Source of the DNA: Atopococcus tabaci DSM 17538
GTDB lineage: Bacteria > Bacillota > Bacilli > Lactobacillales > Carnobacteriaceae_A
Direction: 5' to 3'
DNA length: 56,083 bases
Assembly (NCBI RefSeq): GCF_000429585.1
Contig: NZ_AUCD01000007.1
Span: 1-56,083 of the forward strand
Part shown: positions 15,707-23,388 of the stretch, piece after piece
Layout of the letters: each line of letters opens with the position of its first letter
Numbering within the stretch: position 1 is the stretch's first letter
The notes under the pieces: model-generated
What the model was told of the DNA's origin: nothing
The model's input: only the letters and a program-made list of their open reading frames with translations
Databases searched by the model: none
Made by a program: the position numbers and the translations under genes

Positions 15707-16639
15707 GTGGACACTAAAAGAGAATCCATCCGCTTGATGGGGACCATCATTGATTTGGTGATCGAACATCCGTCCGCGGATGCAGTGATGGCGGAAGTCA
15801 TTCACCGTCTGCGGGAGTACGAGCACCGGTTCAGTGCCAACAGTCCGGATTCGGAGTTGATGGCGGTCAATAAACAGGCCGGGATCAAACCGGTGAAGGT
15901 CCATCCGGAATTGTACCACTTGATTGAAGTGGGAAAACACCACAGCTGCGCTCCCGACAGCAACTTGAACATCGCCATCGGTCCGTTGGTACAGACGTGG
16001 CGGATTGGGTTCAAAGATGCGAAAGTCCCGACTTCCGAAGAGATTGACCGTCTCCTCCAGAAGACAAACCCGCAGAAGATTCGGTTGGACGACGAAGAAC
16101 AAAGCGTGTACTTGGAAGATACGGGAATGTCGATTGATTTAGGTTCGCTGGCGAAAGGTTACATAGCGGATTTGATTGTGGCGTATTTGAAGAGCGAAGG
16201 GGTCGAATCGGCACTGCTCAATCTGGGCGGAAACATTCTTGGTTTGGGCCCTCCCAAGGACCGGAAGAAAAATCACTGGACGATTGGGATTCAACATCCG
16301 CTGTCTCCTAGGAGCCATTACGTGGCGGCTTTGAAGGTGGCGGACCAGTCAGTTGTGACTTCAGGCATTTATGAACGAAGCTTGGAAAAAGAAGGACGGA
16401 CGTACCATCATATTTTGGACCCTCACACGGGTTATCCCACCTCCACCGATGTTGCCAGCTTGACAATTCATTCCAAACGGTCAGTGGATGGAGAAATATG
16501 GACCACGCGTCTGTACGGAAAAACTTCAGAAGAAGTGATTGATGCGTTGAATCGGCTCGAAGGAATCGAAGGACTGGTTCTTACGAAAGACGGACAGATG
16601 CTGTATTCAAAAGGATTAGAAGAAAACATCATTAAGTGA
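15707..16639 (+). CDS. apbE: FAD:protein FMN transferase (ApbE), cytoplasmic type
   Basis: 310 residues. ApbE cleaves FAD and links FMN covalently to a Thr/Ser in target proteins. Family segments: FSANSPDSELMAVNKQAG near the N-terminus, IDLGSLAKGYIADLIVAYLK and LLNLGGNILGLG in the middle, then VVTSGIYERS and the HHILDPHTGYPTS stretch. The late family motif (usually DALSTALFVLG) is altered to VDGEIWTTRLYG. There is no signal peptide or lipobox, so it acts in the cytoplasm, unlike the lipoprotein ApbEs used for extracellular electron transfer. Start GTG 15707 is preferred (AGGGAGG nine bases upstream); TTG 15701 is in frame but too close to it. The only visible candidate target is the protein at 17300. 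Confidence 0.9.
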   Translation: MDTKRESIRLMGTIIDLVIEHPSADAVMAEVIHRLREYEHRFSANSPDSELMAVNKQAGIKPVKVHPELYHLIEVGKHHSCAPDSNLNIAIGPLVQTWRIGFKDAKVPTSEEIDRLLQKTNPQKIRLDDEEQSVYLEDTGMSIDLGSLAKGYIADLIVAYLKSEGVESALLNLGGNILGLGPPKDRKKNHWTIGIQHPLSPRSHYVAALKVADQSVVTSGIYERSLEKEGRTYHHILDPHTGYPTSTDVASLTIHSKRSVDGEIWTTRLYGKTSEEVIDALNRLEGIEGLVLTKDGQMLYSKGLEENIIK

Positions 16640-16658
16640 ATGGGAAGGAAGTAAGCAC

Positions 16659-17267
16659 ATGAAAAAATTTGTTGGACTCGTAGGCACGAATTCAGAACAA
16701 TCAACAAACCGGATGTTGCTGCAGTACATGAAGCACCATTTCTCCGGTGAAGCAGACATTGAAGTGGTCGAAATCAAGGACATTCCGGTATTCAACAAGC
16801 CGGAAGACAAACAAATTCCCGAAGAAGTCCAGGTCATCGCGGATAAAATCGAAGCCGCCGACGGGGTCATCATCAGTACGCCGGAATACGACCATGCCGT
16901 TCCTGCAGCATTGATCAACGCGTTGAACTGGTTGTCGTACGGCATCTATCCGTTTGTGGACAAACCGGTGATGATTACCGGGGCGTCGTACGGCACGTTG
17001 GGGTCATCCCGGGCACAGGCACACTTGCGTCAAATTTTGGATGCCCCCGAATTGAAAGCCCGCATCATGCCAAGCTCAGAATTTTTGTTGAGCCATTCGC
17101 TCCAAGCGTTTGACGAAGATGTCAACTTGAAAGACCAAGAACAGGTGGACAAGTTGGACGGATTGTTCAAAGATTTCTTGACCTTTGTTGCCATCACAAA
17201 CCAAATGAACCACAACCATGAACAAAATAAAAAAGACGCCGCAAACTTTTCTTGGGAAGCAAACTAA
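16659..17267 (+). CDS. NAD(P)H-dependent FMN reductase (flavodoxin-like)
   Basis: 202 residues with the FMN_red fold. Visible are [20 protein letters not shown] (phosphate-binding loop), [21 protein letters not shown] and [20 protein letters not shown]. The family reduces FMN, quinones or azo compounds using NAD(P)H. It lies 19 bp after apbE and 32 bp before a paralogue sharing the same N-terminal domain, which points to one operon and probable hetero-association or electron transfer between the two. The tail ([17 protein letters not shown]) has no flavinylation motif. Start ATG has GGAAGG upstream. Confidence 0.88.
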   Translation: MKKFVGLVGTNSEQSTNRMLLQYMKHHFSGEADIEVVEIKDIPVFNKPEDKQIPEEVQVIADKIEAADGVIISTPEYDHAVPAALINALNWLSYGIYPFVDKPVMITGASYGTLGSSRAQAHLRQILDAPELKARIMPSSEFLLSHSLQAFDEDVNLKDQEQVDKLDGLFKDFLTFVAITNQMNHNHEQNKKDAANFSWEAN

Positions 17268-17299
17268 GAAAAAATCAGCCAACAAAAGGAGCCAATAAA

Positions 17300-18529
17300 A
17301 TGAAATTAGTGGGTATTGTAGGATCCAACGCAGACAAATCATATAACCGCTTGTTGTTGCAGTTTATCAAAAGACAATTCAACCAGTTGTTTGAATTGGA
17401 CATTGTGGAAATCACCGACGTGCCGCTGTTCAATCAAAGCAACGACCAGACGAACAGCGAACCCATCCAACGAATCAAAAACAAAATTTTGCAGGCAGAC
17501 GGGGTGATCATCGCGACACCCGAACACAACCACACCATTCCCGCCGGATTGAAGAGTTTGCTTGAATGGTTGTCTTTCAACATCCATCCTTTGGAAAATA
17601 AACCGGTCATGATTGTGGGTGCTTCCTATTTCAGCCAAGGGTCTTCCCGCGCGCAGCTGCACCTGCGCCAAATTTTGGACGCGCCGGGGGTCAACGCCAT
17701 CGTCATGCCGGGGAACGAATTCCTGCTTGGAAACGTCAAAGAAGCGTTTGATGAAAACGAGAACTTGAAAGACCAAGGGACGGTCGACTTTTTGGAAAGC
17801 TGTTTGAAGAAATTCCTGCGTTTCATCCAAGTGGTATCTGTCTTGGAAGAACCGAAAAAAGCCCAGCCGGAACCGGAAGACTTGTATGCGACCGGAAAAA
17901 TCGACACAACCGTGGAAGGCGTCGATATGTACGCCGACGACTGGTTGGAGCAGGCCGCAGAAAAAGTGAATGCGGTGGAAGGGGACACGTATGTGAAACT
18001 GGACCGTGGTTTGTTGACGGTCGACCAGTTGAACATGTTCCTGGCATCGATGCCGTTGGAACTCACATACGCCGATAACAACAACCAGTTCCTCTACTAC
18101 AACCGCACGATGCCGGCGGAAGAGATGTTGGCTTCCCGGACACCGGGACAAGTCGGGAACCCATTGGCGAAATGCCACCCGGAAAGCAAGCACAACAACG
18201 TTTCCTGGGTGATCCAACAGCTGCGCTCCGGCGCGATGGACGTGTTCCGCGTCAATGTACCGACACACGGACCGGACAAATATGTCGTACACAACTACCA
18301 AGCGATGCACGACAAAGACGGCAACTATGCCGGAATCAATGAGTACATTCTGGATCTCCAACCGGTCATCGACTGGTATTTGGAACAAACCGGCCAAAAA
18401 CTGGTGGGGGACGTCGACGCCGTTTCGAGCGCAACAAAGAAAGGCGCCAATGAAGAGGTGGACGCGGTTTCCAGCGCAACCAAAAAAGACACCGTCGATG
18501 CCGTATCCAGCGCTTCGATAAAAGGTTAA
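17300..18529 (+). CDS. FMN reductase-PAS fusion with three tandem ApbE flavinylation motifs
   Basis: 409 residues from ATG 17300 (AAAGGAG upstream). Residues 1-190 form an FMN_red domain ([59 protein letters not shown]) paralogous to the preceding gene. Residues about 225-365 resemble the PAS domain found in DUF438-type proteins ([42 protein letters not shown]). The last 39 residues hold three copies of DAVSSA(T/S) at 373-379, 388-394 and 400-406, separated by short KK-rich linkers. This matches the ApbE target pattern D-x-x-S/T-G/S-A-T/S, with acceptors predicted as T379, T394 and S406. No separate FMN_bind domain is present. The inferred role is a cytoplasmic electron carrier or reductase with up to three covalent FMNs plus one bound FMN. 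The terminal substrate is unknown. Confidence 0.88.
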   Translation: MKLVGIVGSNADKSYNRLLLQFIKRQFNQLFELDIVEITDVPLFNQSNDQTNSEPIQRIKNKILQADGVIIATPEHNHTIPAGLKSLLEWLSFNIHPLENKPVMIVGASYFSQGSSRAQLHLRQILDAPGVNAIVMPGNEFLLGNVKEAFDENENLKDQGTVDFLESCLKKFLRFIQVVSVLEEPKKAQPEPEDLYATGKIDTTVEGVDMYADDWLEQAAEKVNAVEGDTYVKLDRGLLTVDQLNMFLASMPLELTYADNNNQFLYYNRTMPAEEMLASRTPGQVGNPLAKCHPESKHNNVSWVIQQLRSGAMDVFRVNVPTHGPDKYVVHNYQAMHDKDGNYAGINEYILDLQPVIDWYLEQTGQKLVGDVDAVSSATKKGANEEVDAVSSATKKDTVDAVSSASIKG

Positions 18530-18542
18530 TAGAATAAATAAT

Positions 18543-18571
18543 AAAAGCTGAGAGCTCCTCTCAGCTTTTTT
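18543..18571 (+). terminator. Terminator of the flavin cluster
   Basis: AAAAGCTGAGAG pairs with CTCTCAGCTTTT around a CTC loop, followed by T-rich sequence, 14 bp after the stop codon. Confidence 0.88.
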
Positions 18572-18588
18572 CGTGTGTCCATCCGATG

Positions 18589-18730
18589 GGACCAAATTTT
18601 TCATGAGAAATTTTCAGATTTGGGCTTGTTTCACCGGAAGTGACCAAATCTTCCAGAGAAATACAAGCGATTTGGACCTTCCACCGGTTATTGGACCAAA
18701 TCCTCTCGAAATACTCGTTTTATTTGGTCC
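18589..18730. repeat. Intergenic alternating-hairpin cassette, locus C (word GACCAAAT)
   Basis: GACCAAAT starts at 18590, 18642 and 18694, exactly 52 bp apart. The reverse word ATTTGG(N)C starts at 18618, 18670 and 18722, also exactly 52 bp apart. Between them are weaker conserved cores: GAAAT in one half-unit and TTCACCGG/TCCACCGG in the other. Forward and reverse arms alternate almost evenly (28/24 bp), so either neighbour can be the pairing partner. It sits between the flavin-cluster terminator and the truncated pseudouridine synthase gene. Confidence 0.85.
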
Positions 18731-18838
18731 GATTCCGCTCTTCTAAACTTAAAAGAAAAATTTAAAGATATGTGGCATAATGTTGTAAGATGATTAGTGA
18801 AATGGAAACCAGATTAGTAGATTAAAAGGAGAAGAGGA

Positions 18839-19324
18839 TTGAATAACGTATCTGTACTATTTGAAGACAACCACTTACTGCTGGTAGAAAAACCGGTAAA
18901 CATACCGGTGCAGGAAGACAGCAGCCGCGACCTGGATATGTTGACCCTGTTGAAACAAGACTTGAAAATCCGCCACCAAAAGCCAGGAAATGTATACTTG
19001 GGACTGGTGCACCGCCTGGATCGGCCGGTCGGCGGCGCCATGGTGTTTGCCAAGACGTCCAAAGCCGCATCCCGTTTGTCGGACATGATCCGAAGACAGG
19101 CAATGGAACGCCGGTATCTGGCGGTCGTTCACGGCACGCCGGAAAAGAAAAAAGGCGAATTGGAACACTATTTGTATAAGGACAAAAAGAAAAATCAAGT
19201 CTTTGTGTCACCCAAACACCCAAAAGCGAAAAAAGCGGTCTTGGATTATGAAGTGTTGGAATCCAAAGACGGCTTCAGCCTGCTTTCGGTAAACCTGCAT
19301 ACCGGCCGTCCGCACTTGTTTTGA
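18839..19324 (+). pseudogene. RluA-family pseudouridine synthase, C-terminally truncated
   Basis: From TTG 18839 (AAAGGAG upstream) the frame encodes VLFEDNHLLLVEKPVNIPVQ, the catalytic motif VHRLDRPVGGAMVFAKT, and ends at LSVNLHTGRPHLF. Family members continue GRxHQIRVQ with about 60 more residues that form part of the active-site fold, so the gene is cut exactly at the GRPH motif. The next bases belong to the truncated end of a minus-strand beta-helix gene. This is probably non-functional. A complete paralogue is present at 23389. It was most likely an rRNA/tRNA uridine isomerase. Confidence 0.85.
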
Positions 19325-20327
19325 CGGTGATGCCGTTCCTTGTTTCGATTGTGTTTTTATAGATGTGCAAATTGTCGTTTTTGAACCAAATATACAGATC
19401 CTTCACGGTAAACGTGTTGTTGTAAATTTCTGAGTCTTTTGTTTCTTTTACCATGAAACGTCCGCTCAGACCTTTTATTGTGTTGTTATAAAACCAGATG
19501 TCATGGAAATAGTTCCCGGGTTCAGGGGTGCCTTCAATTTGAATGGTGTAGGTGTCAGACGCATTGGATCCAAAGGTGTTTTCGTACACCTCCGCTCCGT
19601 AAAGATCCATCTCTTCAAACGGTTCAAAATGAAGGGTGGGGCGTCCAATGTTGGAGGTGCTTTGGTTGCGGAAAATCTTGATGTCATTCACTTGTTCCAC
19701 GACGATGTTGGAACGGTGATTGTCGAGGAGAATGTTGTTGGAAATCGTGACATCTTCGCTTGCTTGAGTGGAACCGGTGATGGAAACCCCGTCGCCGATG
19801 GCATGCTGCATCCGGTTGTTGTCCACCACAATATGTTTGCTGTCCCAGATGAAGAGGGTGTGCATGTGTTCCGTTCCGCCTTCATGAGCCGGCGCATTGC
19901 CGTCGAAAGTGATATTGTGGATTTGGATATTTTCCGCCTCTTCGATGTTCACCAACCGGGTCAACCCTTGATTGTCTGCGTCATCCGATAGTTTCAACGT
20001 CACTACATCCCGGTCCGCGCCAATCAAGTCCACATGAGACTGCAAAAATATCGGATGCAGCACATACGTTCCGACAGGGACAAAAACTTCTCCGCCGCCG
20101 TTGGAAGCAGCGGCTTCAATGGCTTGTTCGAAAGCGGGGGTGTCATCTGTCCGGCCGTCTCCCGCGGCACCAAACTCTTTCACATTATAGGTACTCTCGG
20201 AGGGGGTGCTGCCTCCAAGGTCGAGTTGAGACGTCAGAGGACTCCCCAAAACAATGGCTCCAACAATAAACACAAGGCCGCCAGCCGCCAAAAGTAGGAA
20301 TAGTAGTTTTTTCATCATGGTCACCAT
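19275..20327 (-). CDS. Secreted or membrane-anchored right-handed parallel beta-helix protein (pectate-lyase-3/GH28-like), probably 3'-truncated
   Basis: 350 residues. The N-terminus MKKLLFLLLAAGGLVFIVGA is a signal peptide or membrane anchor. From about residue 46, NVKEFGAAGDGRTDDTPAFE and ASNGGGEVFVPVGTYVL are the classical opening of Pectate_lyase_3/GH28-related beta-helices, followed by many short I.N.xF.xN coils. It should act on an extracellular polysaccharide, or belong to a polymer epimerase/lyase type; the catalytic class cannot be told. The C-terminal 13 residues (TSADGRYAGLPKAG region) are read antisense through the truncated rluA gene, so the true C-terminus is lost. The start may be the ATG at 20315, because GGTGA lies just before it. 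A cre-like site lies upstream at 20417. Confidence 0.65.
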   Translation of the reverse strand: MVTMMKKLLFLLLAAGGLVFIVGAIVLGSPLTSQLDLGGSTPSESTYNVKEFGAAGDGRTDDTPAFEQAIEAAASNGGGEVFVPVGTYVLHPIFLQSHVDLIGADRDVVTLKLSDDADNQGLTRLVNIEEAENIQIHNITFDGNAPAHEGGTEHMHTLFIWDSKHIVVDNNRMQHAIGDGVSITGSTQASEDVTISNNILLDNHRSNIVVEQVNDIKIFRNQSTSNIGRPTLHFEPFEEMDLYGAEVYENTFGSNASDTYTIQIEGTPEPGNYFHDIWFYNNTIKGLSGRFMVKETKDSEIYNNTFTVKDLYIWFKNDNLHIYKNTIETRNGITVKTSADGRYAGLPKAG

Positions 20328-20416
20328 TTTCTGTTATATAGGAAACTAAAAGGTGCAGGAAAAAGCGAGGCAAGACTGAAGAAATTCCGTTGCGTTGATT
20401 AAACTATAGCTGATTT

Positions 20417-20430
20417 TGAAAGCGCTGTAA
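20417..20430 (-). promoter_or_regulatory. Possible catabolite-responsive element (cre) upstream of the beta-helix gene
   Basis: On the minus strand TTACAGCGCTTTCA matches the CcpA consensus TGWAARCGYTWNCW at 12 of 14 positions, about 90 bp upstream of the beta-helix start. This fits carbon control of a polysaccharide-active protein. Binding is inferred only. Confidence 0.35.
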
Positions 20431-20531
20431 ATGATAAAGCTGGTTCAAGTTGGAAAATGCGTTCCGTGCCCCTCTCTTCAGCTGATAAGGTATAATCCAT
20501 CTAAAGAACAAGTGCAAGGAGGAGTAAGCGG

Positions 20532-21431
20532 ATGGAAGCGGTCGAGCATGTATATGTGGAAACAAACGGCATCAGACTCCATGTTGCCCAGAAAGGGCCT
20601 GCAGACGGGGAGTTGGTCTTGTTGTTGCATGGGTTCCCGGAATTTTGGTACGGCTGGCACAAACAACTCACCTCTTTGGCAGAAAAAGGGTTCCGCATGT
20701 GGGCGCCCGACCAGCGCGGGTACAACCTCAGTGACAAGCCGAAAAAAGTGGCAGACTACCGAACGGGAGAGCTGGTAAAAGATGTCGTGGGGTTGATCAA
20801 AGCTTCCGGGAGGGAAAAAGTCTTCCTTGTCGGCCATGATTGGGGTGGCATCGTTGCCTGGCGGGTGGCACGGGAGTACCCGGGATTGCTGCACAAATTG
20901 GTGATTTTGAACGCCCCCCACGAAGCAGCGATGCGCCAGCAAATCCGGCAGCATCCCGGTCAATTGGTGCGAAGCTCGTATGCGGCGTTTTTTCAAATCA
21001 GGGCACTTCCGGAAAAACTGTTTCAACTTTCCGACTGGACGCCGGCTTCGCATGCGCTGCGAAACACCAGCCGAGAAGGAACGTTCAGCGACGACGACTT
21101 GCAGCGTTACCGTTCTGCGTGGGACCAACCCGGAGCGATGCGTTCCATGCTCCATTGGTATCGGGCCAATATCGGAAGAGTCGCCCTTCCTAAAAGGCCG
21201 CTGAGGGTGTCTGTTCCTACGCTGGTGATTTGGGGAGCGAAAGACCAGTTCCTTGGCCACGAGCTGGCCGAAAAAAGCTTGAGTTATTGTGAAAAAGGGC
21301 AGGGCATCCTGCTCGGAGAAGCGACACATTGGGTGCATCACGAAGAAGCGGAGCGCGTGAATCGATTGATGCTGCAATTTATCCATGAAACAGGAACAAT
21401 CTACGATGAAACGCTGTATCAACGCAGATAA
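20532..21431 (+). CDS. Alpha/beta hydrolase, epoxide hydrolase/haloalkane dehalogenase-like
   Basis: 299 residues with the alpha/beta hydrolase core. The oxyanion segment LLHGFPEFWYGW (HGFPEFW is typical of epoxide hydrolases), nucleophile elbow GHDWGG with Asp103, acid region VIWGAKDQFLG and His in ATHWVHHEEAERV are all visible. An Asp nucleophile with the HGFPE motif favours soluble epoxide hydrolase activity. The cap-domain Tyr pair was not mapped. ATG with AAGGAGGAG upstream. The last codons (CGC AGA TAA) coincide with the GCAGATAAGTGG unit of the repeat cassette that follows, so the cassette supplies the stop codon. Confidence 0.85.
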   Translation: MEAVEHVYVETNGIRLHVAQKGPADGELVLLLHGFPEFWYGWHKQLTSLAEKGFRMWAPDQRGYNLSDKPKKVADYRTGELVKDVVGLIKASGREKVFLVGHDWGGIVAWRVAREYPGLLHKLVILNAPHEAAMRQQIRQHPGQLVRSSYAAFFQIRALPEKLFQLSDWTPASHALRNTSREGTFSDDDLQRYRSAWDQPGAMRSMLHWYRANIGRVALPKRPLRVSVPTLVIWGAKDQFLGHELAEKSLSYCEKGQGILLGEATHWVHHEEAERVNRLMLQFIHETGTIYDETLYQRR

Positions 21432-21627
21432 GTGGGTGAAAGGCGGAGTATTTCGTTTGAGAGGCCTTTTCGATGGAAATAATGAGAGAAAAGACAAACT
21501 ATTTCCATTGAGAAGCCGTCTCGAAGCAGATAAGTGGAAAAATTCATCAGTAATTCACTTGAGAACGCTTCTCAAGTGAATTACTGGGTGAGGTTGCAAA
21601 ATAACTGAGTTGAGAACGGGAGAAAGG
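21424..21627. repeat. Intergenic 51-bp tandem cassette, locus D (core TTGAGA)
   Basis: TTGAGA occurs at 21457, 21508, 21559 and 21610, exactly 51 bp apart. Unit starts are 21449 (TATTTCG), 21500 (TATTTCC), 21551 (TAATTCAC) and 21602 (TAACTGAG). GCAGATAAGTGG occurs at 21424 and 21526, 102 bp apart. Arms pair within units: TATTTC with GAAATA, and in the third unit a perfect 17-bp stem AGTAATTCACTTGAGAA with its complement around CGC. The arm sequence changes from unit to unit while complementarity is kept. It lies between two convergent genes. Confidence 0.85.
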
Positions 21628-21668
21628 AAAAAAGCACCGGCGAAGCATGTCGCTTCGCTGGTGCTTTT
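21628..21668. terminator. Bidirectional terminator between hydrolase and abgT genes
   Basis: AAAAGCACCGGCGAAGC pairs with GCTTCGCTGGTGCTTTT (one G:U) with a short loop, flanked by A and T runs. Confidence 0.85.
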
Positions 21669-21681
21669 GTGTGTTCCATTT

Positions 21682-23217
21682 CTAAAGGGTCAACCATGCT
21701 CCCGGACCGATTGCCAGTCCCAGCAAGTACCAGATGCTGAGAAGAATCAGCCAACCAACTAAAAAGGAGAGGGAATACGGAAGCATCGTCGATACGACAG
21801 TTCCGATTCCGGCCTTTTTGTCGTACTTCTGGAAAAAGGCGATGATCATCGGGAAAAACGGCATCAACGGGGTGATGATATTGGTGGTGGAGTCTCCAAT
21901 CCGGTACGTCAATTGCGTGGCTTCAGGAGACAGCCCCACCTGCATGAACATGGGCACGAAAATCGGAGCCATCAATGCCCACTTGGCGGTATCCACCGGC
22001 ATGATGAAATCAATGAGCGCCGCCAACAAGATAAACAACAGCAATAACGGCAGGCCGGTCAACCCGATTTGCGTCAACCATTGGGCTCCGTTCACCGAGA
22101 GGATGATTCCCAAGTTGGAGTAACCGAAGATAGCTGTGAACTGAGCGGCCCAAAAAATCAGCACAAGGAAATTCGAGATGCCTTGGATCCCCTTGGTCAT
22201 CAATTCCGTCACATCCTGGCTCCGCTTGATGACACCTGAGCCGATTCCATATGCGATACCTGGAATCAAGAAGAACAGCATCAAAAAGAAAATGATTCCC
22301 GACATGAACGGGGAGTTCAAGATTTCTCCCGTTTCTGGATTTCTAAGCAGCCCGTTTTCCGGAAGCACCATCCAAGCCATCCCCAACAGATAGATGGCTT
22401 CCGCAATCCCGGCGTACAGTAACCCTTTTTTCTCCACAGGGGTGATGTCTTCCACTTCTTCTTGGGTGGAAAACTCGTACTCCGGCAGGCTCGGTTCGAT
22501 GATTCTGTCGGTGACAAACGTTCCGACGATGGTCACCAAGAAAGTGGACGCAATCATGAAAAACCAGTTATCCGTCGGCAAAACCGTATAAGACGGGTCG
22601 AGGATGCGGGCGGCTTCGGAGGAAATTCCCGCATACAACGGGTCGTTGGAACCTAGCAGCAAGTTGGCTGTCCATCCGCCTGAAACACCGGCGTATGCGG
22701 CCGCCAAACCGGCGATGGGATGCCGTTTGCTGGCTAAGAAAATGATGGCGCCCAACGGAACCAAGACAATGTAACCTGTGGAAGACGCGATATTGGACAT
22801 GACCCCCAAAAATACGACCATCGCTGAAATGAATGTTTTGGGTGTTTTAGAAACAATCCGCCGCAGCAGAACCGCCAGCATTCCGGTTCCTTCCATCACG
22901 CTCACCCCGAGGATGACGGTGAACACCGTCCCCAACGGGAAGAAGCTCGTGAAGTTAGTGACGGCATTGGTCACTATGTAGTGCAGTCCTTCGACAGACA
23001 ACAAATTGTTGACCGTTGTGGTGATTGTTTCAATGGTACCCGTGGCGCTGTTCACGCCTTCGTAAGTGACCGACAAATCGAACTGCGCAGCCACCGCGGA
23101 AGCGACCATGGTGATGACCGCCAGGATGACAAAAAGAAAGGCCGGGTCGGGAAGTTTGTTGCCGACTCGCTCCAGCCATTTTAAAAGACCGATATTGATT
23201 TTCTTGTTTTTCTTCAT
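21682..23217 (-). CDS. AbgT-family transporter (p-aminobenzoyl-glutamate or drug/short peptide)
   Basis: 511 residues, about 11-13 membrane helices and two re-entrant hairpins. AbgT-family segments: WLERVGNKLPDPAFLFVILA at the start, VLGVSVMEGTGMLAVLLRR, ASSTGYIVLVPLGAIIFL, AGVSGGWTANLLLGSNDPLY, and the late YRIGDSTTNIITPLMPFFP. Members import p-aminobenzoyl-glutamate or export sulfonamides by ion coupling. The start ATG 23217 (MKKNKKINIG) has GGAGG nine bases upstream; upstream in-frame codons lie in the promoter. Monocistronic. No abgA/abgB hydrolase genes are next to it. Confidence 0.88.
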   Translation of the reverse strand: MKKNKKINIGLLKWLERVGNKLPDPAFLFVILAVITMVASAVAAQFDLSVTYEGVNSATGTIETITTTVNNLLSVEGLHYIVTNAVTNFTSFFPLGTVFTVILGVSVMEGTGMLAVLLRRIVSKTPKTFISAMVVFLGVMSNIASSTGYIVLVPLGAIIFLASKRHPIAGLAAAYAGVSGGWTANLLLGSNDPLYAGISSEAARILDPSYTVLPTDNWFFMIASTFLVTIVGTFVTDRIIEPSLPEYEFSTQEEVEDITPVEKKGLLYAGIAEAIYLLGMAWMVLPENGLLRNPETGEILNSPFMSGIIFFLMLFFLIPGIAYGIGSGVIKRSQDVTELMTKGIQGISNFLVLIFWAAQFTAIFGYSNLGIILSVNGAQWLTQIGLTGLPLLLLFILLAALIDFIMPVDTAKWALMAPIFVPMFMQVGLSPEATQLTYRIGDSTTNIITPLMPFFPMIIAFFQKYDKKAGIGTVVSTMLPYSLSFLVGWLILLSIWYLLGLAIGPGAWLTL

Positions 23218-23251
23218 TTGTGTCCTCCATGATTTAAAAATACTCTTACTT

Positions 23252-23280
23252 AATATAAGTGTCGGATCGTTTTTTGTCAA
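23252..23280 (-). promoter_or_regulatory. Promoter of the abgT-family gene
   Basis: On the minus strand TTGACA (23280-23275), 17-bp spacer, TATATT (23257-23252), 35 bp before the start codon. Confidence 0.75.
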
Positions 23281-23321
23281 AAAGAAGTACCCTAAAACCG
23301 TATGCATGGTACATATCCAAC

Positions 23322-23354
23322 AAAAAAACGGCCGGGACAAGGGGTCTCCGGCCG
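23322..23354 (-). terminator. Terminator of the RluA-type gene
   Basis: On the minus strand CGGCCGG and CCGGCCG form a GC-rich stem with a 12-nt loop followed by T7. Confidence 0.8.
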
Positions 23355-23388
23355 GTTCGGCACAATATGGGATTTTTTTCGGTGTTGC

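Noticed and set aside
17339-18604. Long minus-strand open frame (421 codons) opposite the FMN-reductase/PAS gene
   Set aside because: It is a codon-bias shadow of a well-supported plus-strand gene: His/Val/Gln-rich composition, no family match, no ribosome site.
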